A stretch of 64,000 nt of DNA, from contig CP136063.1 of NCBI GenBank assembly GCA_032622095.1, forward strand, positions 270,621,426 to 270,685,425. The letters run 5' to 3'. The stretch's first letter is position 1. Every line of letters begins with the position of its first letter. This document shows, in pieces, positions 46,943-60,469 of the stretch. The DNA is from Siphonodentalium dalli. Lineage: Eukaryota > Mollusca > Scaphopoda > Gadilida > Siphonodentaliidae. Below the pieces are notes generated by a model. That model was not told the origin of the DNA. It saw nothing but the letters and a program-made list of their open reading frames with translations, and did no database searches. Made by a program: the position numbers and the translations under genes.

Positions 46943-48838
46943 TCAATATATCGCACAGCTACCACCTTGTTCATTGTGGAATATGGACTGCATTTATAAC
47001 CGATTAACTATGCAATGTATATACATCATATTACTTGTATCATAATCATACTTCCTATCACACGCATCTCATGTATAGCCCATGCAAACTGCAGGGCAAA
47101 GTTGAGTCAGCTGCTATATCATACGTTGACATTACCATTGCCACCACGTGCACATCTCATATTTTATTTAAAACTGCTGTCTGTTTCGATTCATTTTGCA
47201 TTATTCTGAAACTGAACAGTCCATAATCATTTGGGAATTGGCTAAATCAAATCAGAATAAATTGCAACCGACAAAACTCTTGAAAAAACAACAATTTATT
47301 TCATTCAATTACATTCATATATTCGTGATGGCAATGATCAGACCACCGTATACGTAGCGCTCGAACTGAATGTGCCTAGGTATGGTCTACCCGACTAAGT
47401 CAGATATGAAACCATACAAAAACTAGAGGTCTGATTCCATGTACTCAGATATAATTCCATTGTATCGCATTCCATGCGTGTGTTTTGTATATAGGTGTGC
47501 TACTCTTCGTGTAAATGAATACTGGTGCTTTATGATCTGATGGTGGCTTTGAACTGGCATCTATAATAGGATGTACATGTATACTCCTTTTTATGTGGAT
47601 GGTTAATGAGAGTCTGATGCATCATGGTCCTGACCAACTGATCACGGTCGACCCCAGCTAAACGTTCACTTATGTTCGGTATGGATACATTTTAGGACTA
47701 ACTACAACGGCTCGTGTCCCCAAGTTTTTGCAATGGTCACAACATATCTGATTATATCGTAATATACATTTAGATAAAAAGAGTGTAAAGAATATCAAAG
47801 TATCAAAACTATGTTGTTTCGCATTTTTTATACTATTCTTTCAGTATCGGATTCAGAAAGAGTCGAAGTTTTAATGGCGGATTAAAGACCGCTTAGTTAA
47901 TTACTACTATAGGTATTTCAGTGTGCCATCGCTACCCCGAGTCGTTAGCGTTAATTGTAATCGCGAGATAACTCGATAACGCTAGCTGAGTGATTATTTG
48001 TCTGCTCCAAAACTTGGAAAACCAGACTAAGGTTGTCCGTATATACTACCAATCACATGCCGTGTTAAAAACATAAAACACTGATTCATTCGCGATTTTC
48101 CATTTTTTTCCCTTTTACGATTTTCGGTGGAATTTACCAAAGTCTTAATATTTGCCTCCGTTGGTGAGGTTGATCTCATAATAGATCGTTGAAACATTGT
48201 ATCTATGGTATATCGATATACCTGCTCGTGCAATAGCCTTGCTCCTTGATAAGCTCCTTCGAATTTGGCGTGGGCTTGAATTTGAGTAATACACATGGGT
48301 TCATCGTATATACATGTGTTGTTGTTTTGGTAGATTCAATATGTTAACGTTATCATTCTTAGTTGAACGAGGTCAGAATTGATTCTTGTTTCGATTAATG
48401 GTCTGCAGATATAACCGAAAAGTTTGAAAACTATTTCTACAACGCCCAGCGTATCGTAACTTATAACTGCATAGGCTTAATAGGAATATTTATTTCTCAT
48501 AATGCCACGCGTTATTTCATAAGAGAGTCGCCAAGGTAGACAGTACAATTAAAACGACCGCAAAAGTTTGATATTATTTCCGACAACCAAGTCATACAGT
48601 CGCCGTGACACGTTGTCACTCAAAGCAATCTAATTATCGTTTAATCAAATAACGTCATAAATTCGTCGAGGTTGATTGGCCAGTGGATCTGTATGCACAC
48701 ACTGTTCAATTAATCAACCTTTGCAACACGTGGCCTTGTTTATTTCGACTGTATCACGAGTTGTTGGTTTCAATTTCAATTCTATGCACATGTTGAAATA
48801 TATTGTTACTTATGGTACTTGGTATTGTCAGGGCAGTA
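46943..48838. other. No recognisable gene (1.9 kb)
   Basis: AT-rich DNA with chance frames of up to about 90 codons and no domain. Nothing repetitive stands out. Confidence 0.45.
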
Positions 48839-49177
48839 CTACCCGAAGCAATGATGATGCAATAAGGGGTCTTTTTTAGAACAATGTTTCCGTCTGACAT
48901 GTGTATTCAAATCACGCTTTCTCCTAAATGCGTGTCCTCACTCAGAACAGAGGCTGTGATATGCATGCTTGGAGCGATTGTGGCTCGTTAATTCTTCTTC
49001 TGTTGAAAAAAAATGAGTGCACGCCGAACATTTCGGGGATTCGTCACCAACATGTATTTTAAGATGCCGCTTTAGGTTGTAATTTGTAGAAAAATATTTT
49101 CCGCACAAGTCGCATCTGGCTTTCCCTAACGCTTCCTCTATAGGCACAATTTCCAATGGCGCGTCTGATTCAGACAT
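48839..49177 (-). pseudogene. Short C2H2 zinc-finger ORF with TGA at a zinc ligand of finger 3
   Basis: The ATG at 49175-49177 opens a 79-codon frame. It has an acidic N-terminus (MSESDAPLEIVPIEEAL), finger 1 (CDLCGKYFSTNYNLKRHLKIH), linker VGDESPK and finger 2 (CSACTHFFSTEEELTSHNRSKH). The TGA at 48938-48940 then falls exactly where the second cysteine of finger 3 is expected. Past it the same frame continues with GHAFRRKRDLNTHVRRKH, a complete finger tail, to a TAG at 48839-48841. One base turns TGY (Cys) into TGA. It is either a recent pseudogene, a two-finger truncated protein, an assembly error, or read-through. Fingers 1 and 2 keep every zinc ligand, so decay is young. No partner gene is visible. 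Confidence 0.68.
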
Positions 49178-49529
49178 GGTGTTTCATAATACTAAATTCG
49201 AGATGCCACAAAATATCCGCGCAACACATAAGGGACCGGATGGATTGACCGATCAAGGGATTAATTATACTTTATGCGGTGATTTTATGATATGTCATTT
49301 CGAATGTGGTGTGGATAAACCAAATACCGTGCGTAGATTGATTCCACTGACGAGTTCGTGACTTTATCTGCAAGATAAATCGTTTCGGAGTGTACCTATA
49401 TCACTCGAGTAACCACTAAGTCATCGACATGCAATAACACATTGTGTCTGGACGTCATATGCATATGTTGGCCATTACTGACAGATTTGAGTCTCTATAT
49501 TGAGAACACTTGTAGAACATTTTACCCCA
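49178..49529. other. Upstream flank of the zinc-finger ORF
   Basis: This is the region in which its promoter would lie. No TATA box is evident at a suitable distance. It contains only a 61-codon chance frame on the plus strand. Confidence 0.4.
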
Positions 49530-50040
49530 TTTTAATTGAAAACAAATTGCAATAGATCCCAACCATACCCAGGCAAAATGGGAAAATCGCATCGAAACAC
49601 ATTTTTCAGTTGAAGAATGGAAAATAATGAACATGAAACCATATCGCACATCAGATGATACTGGGTTACATGCTTTTCGGTACCAAATACTTCAAGATAT
49701 ACCATACACTAATTCAAAGGTTTTTAAATGTAAATTGTCAGAAACAGAACTGTGTACACTTTGTAATAATTTGAAATCGGTTTTACTTCAATTTCAACAT
49801 ATATTCCATAAAAGAAATCTTCTCCTAACTTTGAAATTACACCTTGGGTTAAAACCCCCGGACATATATATCTTTATTGCCTCCTGTATGGAGAGATTAT
49901 ACAAACAGTATACACTGTAAAGGGAGTATATACACACAATCATTAACAATACTTATATACTATAGAAGGAAAGATGCGTGCACAATCACAAGTTTTATTT
50001 TGTGCGTGTTGGACAACTGGCAGTTTGCAGAATATTCGTG
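49530..50040 (+). pseudogene. LINE relic: C-terminal domain after reverse transcriptase (zf-RVT-like)
   Basis: The frame from about 49536 reads a W...WK.I...T.D..L..FRYQIL pattern, then TNSKVFKCKLSETELCTLC. This is the block that follows the RT domain in many non-LTR retrotransposons (compare FxYRILxxILxTN...CxFC). The HLFxxC part is degraded (FQHIFHK). After the stop at 49918-49920, another frame (from 49877) stays open to about 50140, overlapping the opposite-strand LINE. RT and endonuclease parts are absent, a typical 5' truncation. Confidence 0.6.
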
Positions 50041-50044
50041 GAAG

Positions 50045-53015
50045 CTAGTAGTTACGAACACCCTTCACAATGTTGCAAGAGTGGAAAAGAAATACAGCAG
50101 CATCAATAACAAGGTACACGGAACTGTGTATTTGATTTGACTCTTCGCATATGCTGGAGTTTCCAAGAAGGAGAGATGAGAGTGTGTCCACAGAGAGTGA
50201 TGCCATGAATTCACAGCCCTGAATGCCGTACACATCGATCACTCTCTCCCAGAATATATTCCTAAGATGAATAAACGATTGAGCTCGACAGTCAGATAGT
50301 ATGTGTATACTTTCATTGTTGTAGATTGAGCCACACTGAGCACAGCACAGACTGTTTGCGTATGTCGTTTTGTTCAGAATTATAACCAGATGTCGCAGTT
50401 CTTTTGAACGATAGCGATTCCTTGGTACGAGATCCCATACGTTCCAGAAATTGAGAGGGTCTGAGTGACATCGCAAGAAGAAACTTGGATCTGAATCATT
50501 GGCAACATATTCCGACCAATTTGCAGTTTTGGAATGTTGAGCTTTCGGATATCCTATTCAGTATGACATTCTCGAATACTTTATACAACACTGGTAACAA
50601 CGTTATAGCAAGGTAGCTGTCAGGTCCGTCTTTGAGATTTGGAGATACCTTTACAGTGGTACTACGATACCCATCTTCAGCTTCACTGGTATGTATTCAA
50701 GAGTCATACTGTTATTGTAGAACAGACACAAAATGTTAAGGAATGGTTGGTCCGTGTTCATGTGCATCAGATGTTCGTTCACAAGAGCATCTGCACCTCC
50801 TTCTTCGCTCCACTTAAGAGAACGGATCACGTTAATTATCTCTTGCACAGTTATCTCTCCAGAGTAAATATGTGGATTGTCGGGAGACAGTAAGTTTTTA
50901 ATAGTTCTTTCGACGTCAGTTTCAAACGCCGGATCCGTATGTTTGTTTGGAGAGAATAGTTTTGCGAAGTAAGACTCCCATCCAGAGATAATGTCTTTTG
51001 GGTCACGCGGCACATTATCTTCGAAAACGATGGCGGATCCAACAGGGCATGATGATTTGTTGCGATCTGCATTCACTTGCTTCTGGAAGGCAACCTGGTC
51101 ACAAGTTGCGAAATGTTCAAGTTGATCAAACATGCTCTGCTGATGACATTCAGCAGCTCGTCGAAATTCACGCCGGAACACTCGTTTGGCTTGTTTATAT
51201 TCATAGTATGACCGAGAGGCGGTTGAATATTCCCTTCCGGATTCGATCCACGCCGTTTTGACTTGGATTCATTATGAAGCATTGACAGTTCTGGATTCCA
51301 ATAAGGTTTCAATGCTGATCGGAACTGTCTGAATCCAGCAGCTAGTTCAGAAGCAGAGAGTAAAACATTTACAATACGGTCGTATAAAGAATCAAGCGAA
51401 TGGAAGTCCATGCGCGTGGTATGCACCAAATTGAAGTCAACACAACATTATTTTAGGTACGAGTTATATATATACTGATCTAGTCGTTTCCAGTTGAACA
51501 GTGGCTTCGTAAATCCACTGAGAGGGTCGACATTAGTATATGGAATATGTAGAGTACATTCAACCGGCACGTGGCATGTGTTGTTCTTAGCGTCATCCTC
51601 AAAGACGAGACAAGACACAATCATATTTGCAGATGAATTAGGGATCAAGATGTGATCAATGACTGTCTGGTTGCTGTCCGGAGTGAATGAGTTAGAGCAG
51701 TAGTCGCACATAATGAGAAATATTGCATGTTTTTGAGAAACTTTGCGAATGCATGTGATCGTCCGATATGCGCTAGTGGGCACTTAAGCAAGGCCGAGTC
51801 ACTGTGATGGACATTGAGATCATTTTCTAAAAAAGTACACAGGTGGGATAAGTCTGATCTTATCAAGAATGCGACACCAGACGACGTCATGATCCGCCTC
51901 CCAGGTTTAGACAATGACACAAACTGACTGGAAAGTGAGTTCAGGAACGGTACATTCTGCTGTGCCTATCACATCGTACAATTTGGAATTCACAAGTTTG
52001 TTCAGGTAGAGAGAGGAAGACTTTGCCCCTGTAGCGTTCCATGATAGGAAGCGAAAATCTTTTCCAGATAAAGTCATTACAGAACTTATATGTTTGGCAG
52101 GTGGCTGTTCATTCCTTTTGGAATTCGGGCCGATAATTCGATCCAGTATCTGGGCTGGGTATTCGAGGTGTGTCGACATTACATGGGCGGCAAAATACGC
52201 CCCTTGGTAACAGTTTTTTATCCTTCAACATGTGGACCTCATTTTCTGGGAGTACAAGTTGAGCGGATTGTGTTCCTATGATGGAACGCCTCATCATTCT
52301 GATATACAATGGGTTCATATGTTTATTGATTAGGAAATTTGCGATATCGTCCGCTGATGTGTGAGGTCCAATACGACCAAGAAAGAATTTTCTAGATTTT
52401 CTTTTGTGTGGAATGGGAACACCGGTGAAGCCTTGATCGTCGATGTCTGTCGGTTCAGCGTCGTTCGTATTCTCTTTGGAAACGGGCAGTTGGCGTCCGT
52501 CGTCGAACTTGCGGTTCTTTTGTCACATTTATTGGTAGAGAGTACACGCTAGTGACGCGACATATAAGGCGAACTCTTTTGAGGTGAAAGTATCACGGAT
52601 ATACTGTTGACGTTTGACAGAGATACACCAGGCGATGAGTCGAGCGATCCTGTCGTACATTGTTCAAAGTTTGCGCAGGTACTCCGCTCTCGGGTTGGAT
52701 GTCGCCAGAAACTTCAGAGTTAATAGTATTCGGCGGAACTTTAACATGAGGGAGGCTGATGCCGTTCGCCAAGGAGGGGCGACTCTTCTTTGGAGTAGAT
52801 GTGGGTGGATTGTTGACAGCATGTCCGGGTTTCTCGACCGTGGCCGGTGAAGCAAACGACTTAGGATTGCATAAGGGGTTGATACTGGTCCCATAAATAT
52901 GATATTCATTAGGCCATATCACGACTTTGCCAGGTTTCTGGTGTAACACTATCCAATAACAGCGTGTCAGCCTTGTTTTTGTTAGAATAATATAGTGTGC
53001 CAGGAAACATCTCAT
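50045..53015 (-). pseudogene. LINE (non-LTR retrotransposon) relic with endonuclease, part of RT and C-terminal Cys block
   Basis: Read on the minus strand: a proline/serine-rich leader (53015-52593), then an APE-type endonuclease in several frames. It starts FRFLSWNATG near 52053, has VIDHILIP near 51660 and ends with an H-V-P motif near 51570. A spacer follows, with an RT N-terminal region (51181-50651) reading GGADALVNEHLM and KMGIVVPL. A frame change then leads to DSYLAITLLPVLYKVFE near 50590. The catalytic palm (YxDD) is missing: the sequence jumps near 50530 to a C-terminal region with CAQCGSIYNNESIHILSDC (about 50340). So it is an internally deleted, frameshifted copy. Such elements copy themselves by target-primed reverse transcription; this one cannot. 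Clade is not determined (CR1/L2/I-like range). Confidence 0.75.
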
Positions 53016-53277
53016 TATTCAAGTGTTCAAAAAGAGACTGAATTTCAGTAGTAAATTGATGGCCCATCTGTGACTCTTTGTCTGTATTGCACGCTTATGG
53101 CGCAATTATTCCTACATGGGAAATGGGAATCATTCAGCTTGCTAGAAGCATGTTTCAGTGAGTCACACTGAGTCATCACATATGTGGGCGGCGGTATGTT
53201 GTCTCCTGGCTAGACCAATAATTTTATAATTTTATAAGCTTACGGAGTATTTCAGATTCTCAACAGATATATTCATT
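53016..53277. other. Spacer between LINE relic and segmental duplication copy B
   Basis: No gene is recognised. It may include the 5' end of the LINE. Confidence 0.4.
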
Positions 53278-56200
53278 CTCTTCCACCCACACTTCCAGAT
53301 AATTGAAAGAAAACATATATGCTACCCGTGACTGATTGTATTAACTCTTATATATTTACTCATACAAAATAGATATTGTTCCCCATTTCAAGAAGTCATA
53401 TTTATTGAGGAACCTGAGACCAGTCATAGAGCGGTACACTGGGTGGCGAAAACACAATTCAGAGGGCTAATTCCCACAGAAACTATCTACACCGAACATA
53501 ACTAGTTATTGTCAATTGTCAGAAGTCTGTGCTTACCGTATTTTCCAATATGTCTTTGATAAATCTAAGCTGCCAGTGACGCCCACATTTGCATACAGTT
53601 TTGTCTTGTTTGCCATTGAGTTTATTTGTCCAGTTGAATAGGTATAGCATCAGCGACGCGGTTAGAGGTCACATTAAACTAGGCCTAGAAAAGTAATGTG
53701 CAACAACTCATTTCGGTTGAAATTCTTTTCAGCGAGTAGCTCACACTTTGCGCACATTGGAATATTCCAACCTATCTCAATGCTATAGCTTGATATATGT
53801 TCCATCGAGTAATCATTTTAGTCAAAAATTAGACATTCCAAAGATTGATCTGAACAGCTATTTTGTGCTCCAAATATTGGTTGGTAATATTATCGTATCG
53901 TGATGTGTCATTCTTTATAGTGCAGTATTATATGCATATATATATAACGTTACGAAATCTGATCGACTGTGTTAGTGTCTGGTACTACTTCAGTATGCGA
54001 TACGTCGGGATGGACACGTTAAAGTCCAGTCCATTTAACTTATAGCGTTCCTGATTAGATTGATGAACCATCACAACATTGCCCAATGCCCACACTAAAT
54101 GGATGATTTAGACATACGAGTAACGGTAACTGTCCTTGACGGTTAGGTGACATACATGTACAACACATATAATAGTTAACAGCTTCATGATCTGCTTGTA
54201 TCGTGAAATATCGATATGCGTTGTAGGTAAATGTGACCACAAGCCATCACCGTACTCAATGCGGTTGGAATCGTGCACATGACAGTGTTAAGCATTAGTT
54301 AGTAGAAATTCACGAGAAAGGTCTTTGGTGGGGTTCAATGTGATACCGGTCGGGGTAAGGCCTTGACCTTGTGGAGTCGCACACGCAATAAAAAACAATA
54401 ATTTGTTTCTCCAAACATATATTTGCATTTAGGTTTGCATGTGCTGTCATCAACGCTTTACAAAGCACATTTGATTTTTGTTTTATCCCAGCACGGTGAA
54501 CATTGTTTTACAAACCAATTGTGCCAATCGTATTACATAATAGCTAAATGTGGGTGTGTGATATCCCGCTGGATAAAATTGACGCGGTTCCGAGTTAATT
54601 GACTCATTTGGAATTTTGCAAGTCGGCGCTATGTATAAACAGAAAATCTGCCAATCATGCAGTATACGCGCCTTCACTCTGAACATAAAATAGTTCCGAT
54701 GCCACGCGTGCAGTTGTCAATGTCCTGATGTAGATGGTTAAATTAAAGAGAGGTAGACTCAATCACGTTGTGATGCGACGCAGCCGTGATACAGTGGCCA
54801 CCCATTCTGGTTGGTCTGAGAAAGTCGGATTGGTAAAATAAGTTATGGACTTGAATTTATCGTATGACTTGCACCTTTTATTTTGCCACAGGTTCACGCT
54901 GGTCGGGAAATTTTTTTGGTCAATATTTTGTCCATTTCTTAAGTTTTTGGACCCTTTTTTTATAAACTATGACAAAATTGAAAAAGCTAAATTTGGGATC
55001 GTAGAAAAAACGGAATTTGAAACAAAACTTTAAATAGATATGCGCTCAAATAACTAAACAATTATGAGTTGGATAACAGAAAAAACACGGATGGGAACTT
55101 CAAATACTGAAATAAGTCTAGTCGGTAACGTTAAACACAACAGTATAGTGTTGAAACTTGGTTAAGAAAGTACTTCGTTCTAGTATGTATTCATCATTGT
55201 TATATGTTATTATGTTACTTTATAAGTTACTTTACATAAATTTTGGTTCACAAACAGGCCAGCGACCGATTACATGATAACGGATTAAGAGTTTCACGAA
55301 AATTTGATAATAATGAAAGAGGCTAGTGTTGAATACAGCTTTGAAACATTTTGGCCAGACATTTGATTTGGTCATACTAAAAACAAAATTGGCCAATTTG
55401 GCCACCAGTAACGTTAGCATTGGGTATTTCACAATTTATTTCAGTTGCTATCAGTTAGTGCTCGGTAACAACAGGCTATAGCACAAAGTTCTAAATTCAT
55501 ATGGGACATAGAACCGTAACTGAACAGGTAAATGTTCCTCAAATTTACGGGACTATGTGCCAGCTTCAATTTCCCGGAACTGAGTACCATATAAGAACGG
55601 ATATTTTTAAACAATGTACTGCATCTTAAGTTTATCCCCCACAATAAGCAGATATGTTCATTATATATCATTCTCAACGTAGTCTTGCATTACATGCCAT
55701 TATTAACCAATTCAAGTCTGGAGCTTTCTGAATTTGTTTGCAAAAACCCTGTGCCAATGCATTCTCATTGGCTTGACAAAATTATATAAGTCAGTGTATT
55801 CTCTTATACATGCGAGGCTCCCTATGCGAGACGCACAGATATAAGACAATGCACCGCCAAATGCTATTTAATGCTGCACCAGCGTGACTCTTTGTCATGA
55901 AAGGGTTAATGACGAATTCCGGATTTAAATAGCGATGGTGTGGTCCACATCCCTTCAGGATTTCAGCCACTGCAGATGGAATATCACTGAAGTAAATAAA
56001 TAAATTCAAGGCATTTAATCATTTATGGAAATTTTGCTAACATATTCCACAGGTCACTATTGACTAACAAAAATCATTCATTGCACCAAAGACCCCAACT
56101 GTGGCACAGTTGCACTCTTGTGATTAATAGTTTGGCTTTTGGGAGCTACATGTAGAAATCAATTTCATGTACACACTGCATACATAATACCGGTATATAT

Positions 56201-59200
56201 TGCAGGGAAGATTGAACGATCAAAATATTTGGCATCAGCTACAATTTATTTTAAATTGCTGTATACTAAAAGACTATACACTGTATATGTATGACAATGC
56301 GCATACCGGTAGCCATGCCGTGATGCATGGTATGCAATGTGCATGTGTTATGTGTCACGTACTGGAATACAAATTTCTCGCAAATACCATATACAAGTAC
56401 AGCCGGTACAAACGTTGGTTCATAGATAATGTTACAAATTAAAACATTAATCATTTGAGCAGTTGCCTAGTTCTGTCGCTACATGTTTGTACCGTTATGC
56501 TCAATGTTTCAGCGTTGTGCATACACATTCTTTGTATGAAGTAGAAGTCATTTGTTGTCTGTTATTGCTAAAAAATAACAAGTTTGTTCGGTGACAGATG
56601 TGTAAACCGGAATGGATCAAACATCTGTTGTCGCCAATACATGTACTACTAGCATTCTTGTTTCCCAATAATTAGGAATTAACTTTCCCTGGATGCGCTT
56701 GCCATATCCTTCACCCCACCCGTACCCAATTAAATTCAAAATTTCGACAGAAACTCCCATAGAGGCGTTAGCCACAGGTCAGGACCATCGCCCGTAGTCC
56801 AATCAAATTGATAATGTAGGCAGTTAATGCACATTGCAAAATTCTACTGTGCTGGATAACTTAAGTCATAATCATAATGGCGGAATTTCGCATACTATTC
56901 CCTCCACATATTTGCCACACAATGTAAACAACATAGATTCTTGCAGGGTGTGGCATTCACTAAGTCATAATACAGTCACAATGCTAGCACAACAATGCAT
57001 TCCATAGCCAATTGGATAACCAATTACATGGCACCTGAGTTAATGGAAGTCATTGAAAATTTCGTTAGTTTTATGATAAACGAACATAGGCTACCTGTTC
57101 AGATGATTATTATCTTCAAAAAAGTAATAGCATGCAACAAAGCCTTGTTCGACATTAATTTCAATATTTATATATATTATATTTTGTTTACGTTTAATTT
57201 ATACACAATGTGGTTACACAATCAAAGCAAAGTGCTATGGTGTCATTTATCGAGCTCAAAATTGCAACCACACAATACAAGTTGGAAACAAACTTCATTT
57301 GATTGATATTTGAACAAAATTCACCTGAAACTCAATTACGATTTTCTGGTGCACACCCCGATTGTCTATTTACCTATTTTAAAGAGAATACTAAGTTTAT
57401 CCAAAAATTTATTTAATTTAACTTTCCAGCTAGCAAAACAAAAGACGTTTTGTTCGTTCAAAGATTGGGAAACCGGAACTGACAGGAACACTGTTGTCGC
57501 TGGTGATTGTGCATTATATCATGAGCGGCATTGATTGGTCATATCACACAGTTGTTTGAAGTACTTTAAATTAACCTCTTATGCACAACTATCAGAAATT
57601 GAGAGACAAACTATAAACAATATTAAACGCGTTATTTCCCATTTATAATTTCGCGATTGAGTTGCGACCTGGTAAAAATAGGCGAAAACAATTGCCAGAT
57701 GTTTAACCCATTCCTTAACACGCACAAGAAAACTGAAAAATACTTGCAATTGCCACCATTCGTATTACACAGGCATCCAGGAAATTTACATGATTATGTG
57801 CACAAATGGTATGTCTAGAACGTATAATTGAGAACGTCCTTTATGATATTTGGCATACATATACCACTTCGGGCCCGGGACTAATAAGTAGGCGATCGTG
57901 TTAAAAATCCTATTTTGATAGTCGACACAATTTGTCCACCAGAACCTCATACTATGGCCTCATGTGACCGATCTAATTATTTGTCGTACCGGTACATATA
58001 TCAAACGTATATATGTTAGTTATATGGTGTCAAATTTAATAAATACCACATGTTAATTGATTCCGTATGGGCCATATTAAATCGATAGCAATTAACATAT
58101 AGGCAAGCCTAGGCCTATTTCTTACTGACAGGGCATGTTCATGGGGTACGAGTTTCATAAGGAGGGGTTGTATCAATAGCAATTTAGAGAAATTTCGATA
58201 TCTCAGAAGTAAATGAAATATATAAACTGTAATAATCAAATAATTTATATAACTATACATTTGTCGTCCATTTGACTTAACCGATATACTGGAAACACAT
58301 GCGGACTATATATTAAATATATATACCGGCACCGGTATATTGTCACTCTAATATCGGTAGGATACGGCACATGCATGAAATAGCTGATCAACATAGCACA
58401 CATGCCAAACGTATATTTCATAAAGACCATGCATATATTTGGAACATATAGAGATATTAATTTACGTTTATGACAATTCGTCTAGAACAACGTTGAACAT
58501 AGCATTAATCACATATGTGCTGCCAAATAACATTTGTATGCAGAAGATGCATGTCTGGTTTAACAGCTAGTGATAACTCAGCAAATTTACGAGCCATGCA
58601 CCGGTCTCCATGGATAGATTAATTTGGACACCCATACAGATAACTATTATGTATTTATGTACACTGCATGTATCTGTCTTATCGTTGGGGTAAATAGGCA
58701 AAGATTGACGAGACATGCAGGTTTATATAAAAACCATATAGTCACACAAATACATCAGCATGTATATAAGTGTCATTATCCGCGGTTCAATGCAGGAATC
58801 TGTATCTGCGGCGCCACAGTGCTGCACGGTCCTACGAATGGGCACTACTATACCGACAGCCTATATTGGCCTATATTTGTAGAACGTAGCCCTCACAACA
58901 CCTCGTTGGTCCTACGCATATCGCGACCGGACACCTGCACACGTCAATTTCCCAATTGGATGCCTTTTACACAACTTCCCTGGCTATCGCAGGCCAATCC
59001 CAGAACTGTTAATCCGCCGTCCGCGTGCTGATCCCCTATCCGGCTATCATTAATCAACACATGTCGAATTGCTATACGAGGTCACTGCACTCTGATGGAT
59101 GTAGGACTTAAGGTGGATTCCCACATATTCATTGTACTAAATTGATGTAACTAGCTGCTGTAGTTATTGGTTTTTCCAGACCAAATTTGGCTGTGGGATA

Positions 59201-59455
59201 GCCCTGTCGTACAATTGGGGATTTATCTCAAAATAATAAACACATGACCTTCTTGATTCTTCTTGCATTTTCGCGATCAACTGGTGTCACTTTAGCTGAG
59301 TAAACACCACTGGAATAGCCTGTAGGTATAAATTCAGAGAATGCGGTCGAAACGTTAATAATGTCGCCTATGGGAAACCATTTAGTTCAGCGATTCCTCG
59401 TGGATTGGTTTGGTTTGTTAGGGCTTATCGTCGTTCTAGCCGCTAGGCCACACAC

Positions 59456-60469
59456 AGTCTAATGGTATGTAAACATACACTCAGATTCATACTGATACTG
59501 AGTCTATTGCATTCCCATCAACTTTTCATTTCTGAACGGTTGCGGGATTCCCCCAAATTACGTCACACCGCGCTAAATATAAATATGAAATTAGTTGTGA
59601 TTGACAGGTGTAAACAGGGTCACGTGCCAGTGCCGTCATGGCCGCTTCAACCCTGTGAAGCCGATTCCAAGAATCGGAATTAATAGTTGCAGGGTTTGTG
59701 ACTTTTCGTTCGGTGGTTGTTTTACTGACAATAAAGGGAAACAGCTTCCGGGATCCAAAATAAAATGTACAATAACTAAGACAGATCTACTTGAAATTAT
59801 AAAAAATGTCAATTTATGTGGATTTCTTGGACTCAGAACGAATTATTTTTTAGATTGGCCAGGCGATTTGTCGCCCGTGTTGTCAAAAAATAACACAAAT
59901 CAACGGCCACGAATCAAAAATACATGAATGTCGGGACTATCTGATAAGACAACTACATAACTACAAAAAAGTACCTTGACATAACAAAACGATATATCAG
60001 TTCCCCCGTACCGACAGTAGCACCACCGCAGCCAAAACGAGCGAAGAGCAACACAATTATACCACCAACGCCACCGAAACCCATCCGACCTTACAAAGCC
60101 GTATTATTAGCTCCAAAGATTGTACCAGTTGTACCCAAATTACAGTTGCCTGCAATCCAAATTCCGGTGATTCTTGATTTTATACTTTCGACCGCTCGTT
60201 AACAATCTACTTTATTTGTCGATTTGTGAATTTCTCTTCCGGTATAACATGACGTCATGGATGCTATTTTAACAACCTTTAGCCACACCTTCGGAATTTC
60301 CACACAAAGAGCACGTGACATGTTTGTTATCGCGGCACACATTTCTTAGAGCTAAGTTTTGATTGGCGGTAATTACAAGGAATCCCGGGTTTGGGAAATG
60401 AAAACTGAACAAAAGGTCGTCACACCCACTATTTTTTATATGTGGGTATGTAGTTTACTCAAGACTGGA
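59456..60469 (+). mobile_element. Copy-B-specific insertion of about 1 kb with two short ORFs
   Basis: Copy A reads gctaggccacacaagacgtt without a break. In B the string ccacacac occurs at both edges (59448-59455 and 60470-60477). The insert begins agtct and nearly ends agact (60462-60466), a hint of short inverted termini. An eight-base duplication would fit a hAT-type element, but the ends are not clean. Inside are a frame at 59601-59927 with CQC and CRVC cysteine pairs, and a proline-rich frame at 59948-60201 (IIPPTPPKPIRPYKAVLLAP). A TGACGTCA palindrome lies at 60250-60257. I do not recognise the protein. Confidence 0.5.
59601..59927 (+). CDS. Short ORF with cysteine pairs inside the B-specific insertion, function unknown
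   Basis: The frame has 108 codons from a non-ATG start. It contains CQC followed later by SCRVCDFSFGGC, then a Lys/Thr-rich part (KIKCTITKTDLLEII). The C-x2-C pattern near the N-terminus recalls zinc-binding domains found at the front of some transposon proteins, but too few ligands are visible to name one. A proline-rich frame follows about 20 bases after its stop in another reading frame (59948-60201), so one protein may have been split by a frameshift or an intron. This is inference. Confidence 0.3.
   Translation: MTGVNRVTCQCRHGRFNPVKPIPRIGINSCRVCDFSFGGCFTDNKGKQLPGSKIKCTITKTDLLEIIKNVNLCGFLGLRTNYFLDWPGDLSPVLSKNNTNQRPRIKNT

Noticed and set aside
58624-59031. 135-codon ORF in copy B as a gene
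   Set aside because: The paralogous stretch in copy A has at least two in-frame stops (near 31516 and 31555), the start is not ATG, and differences between copies look neutral.
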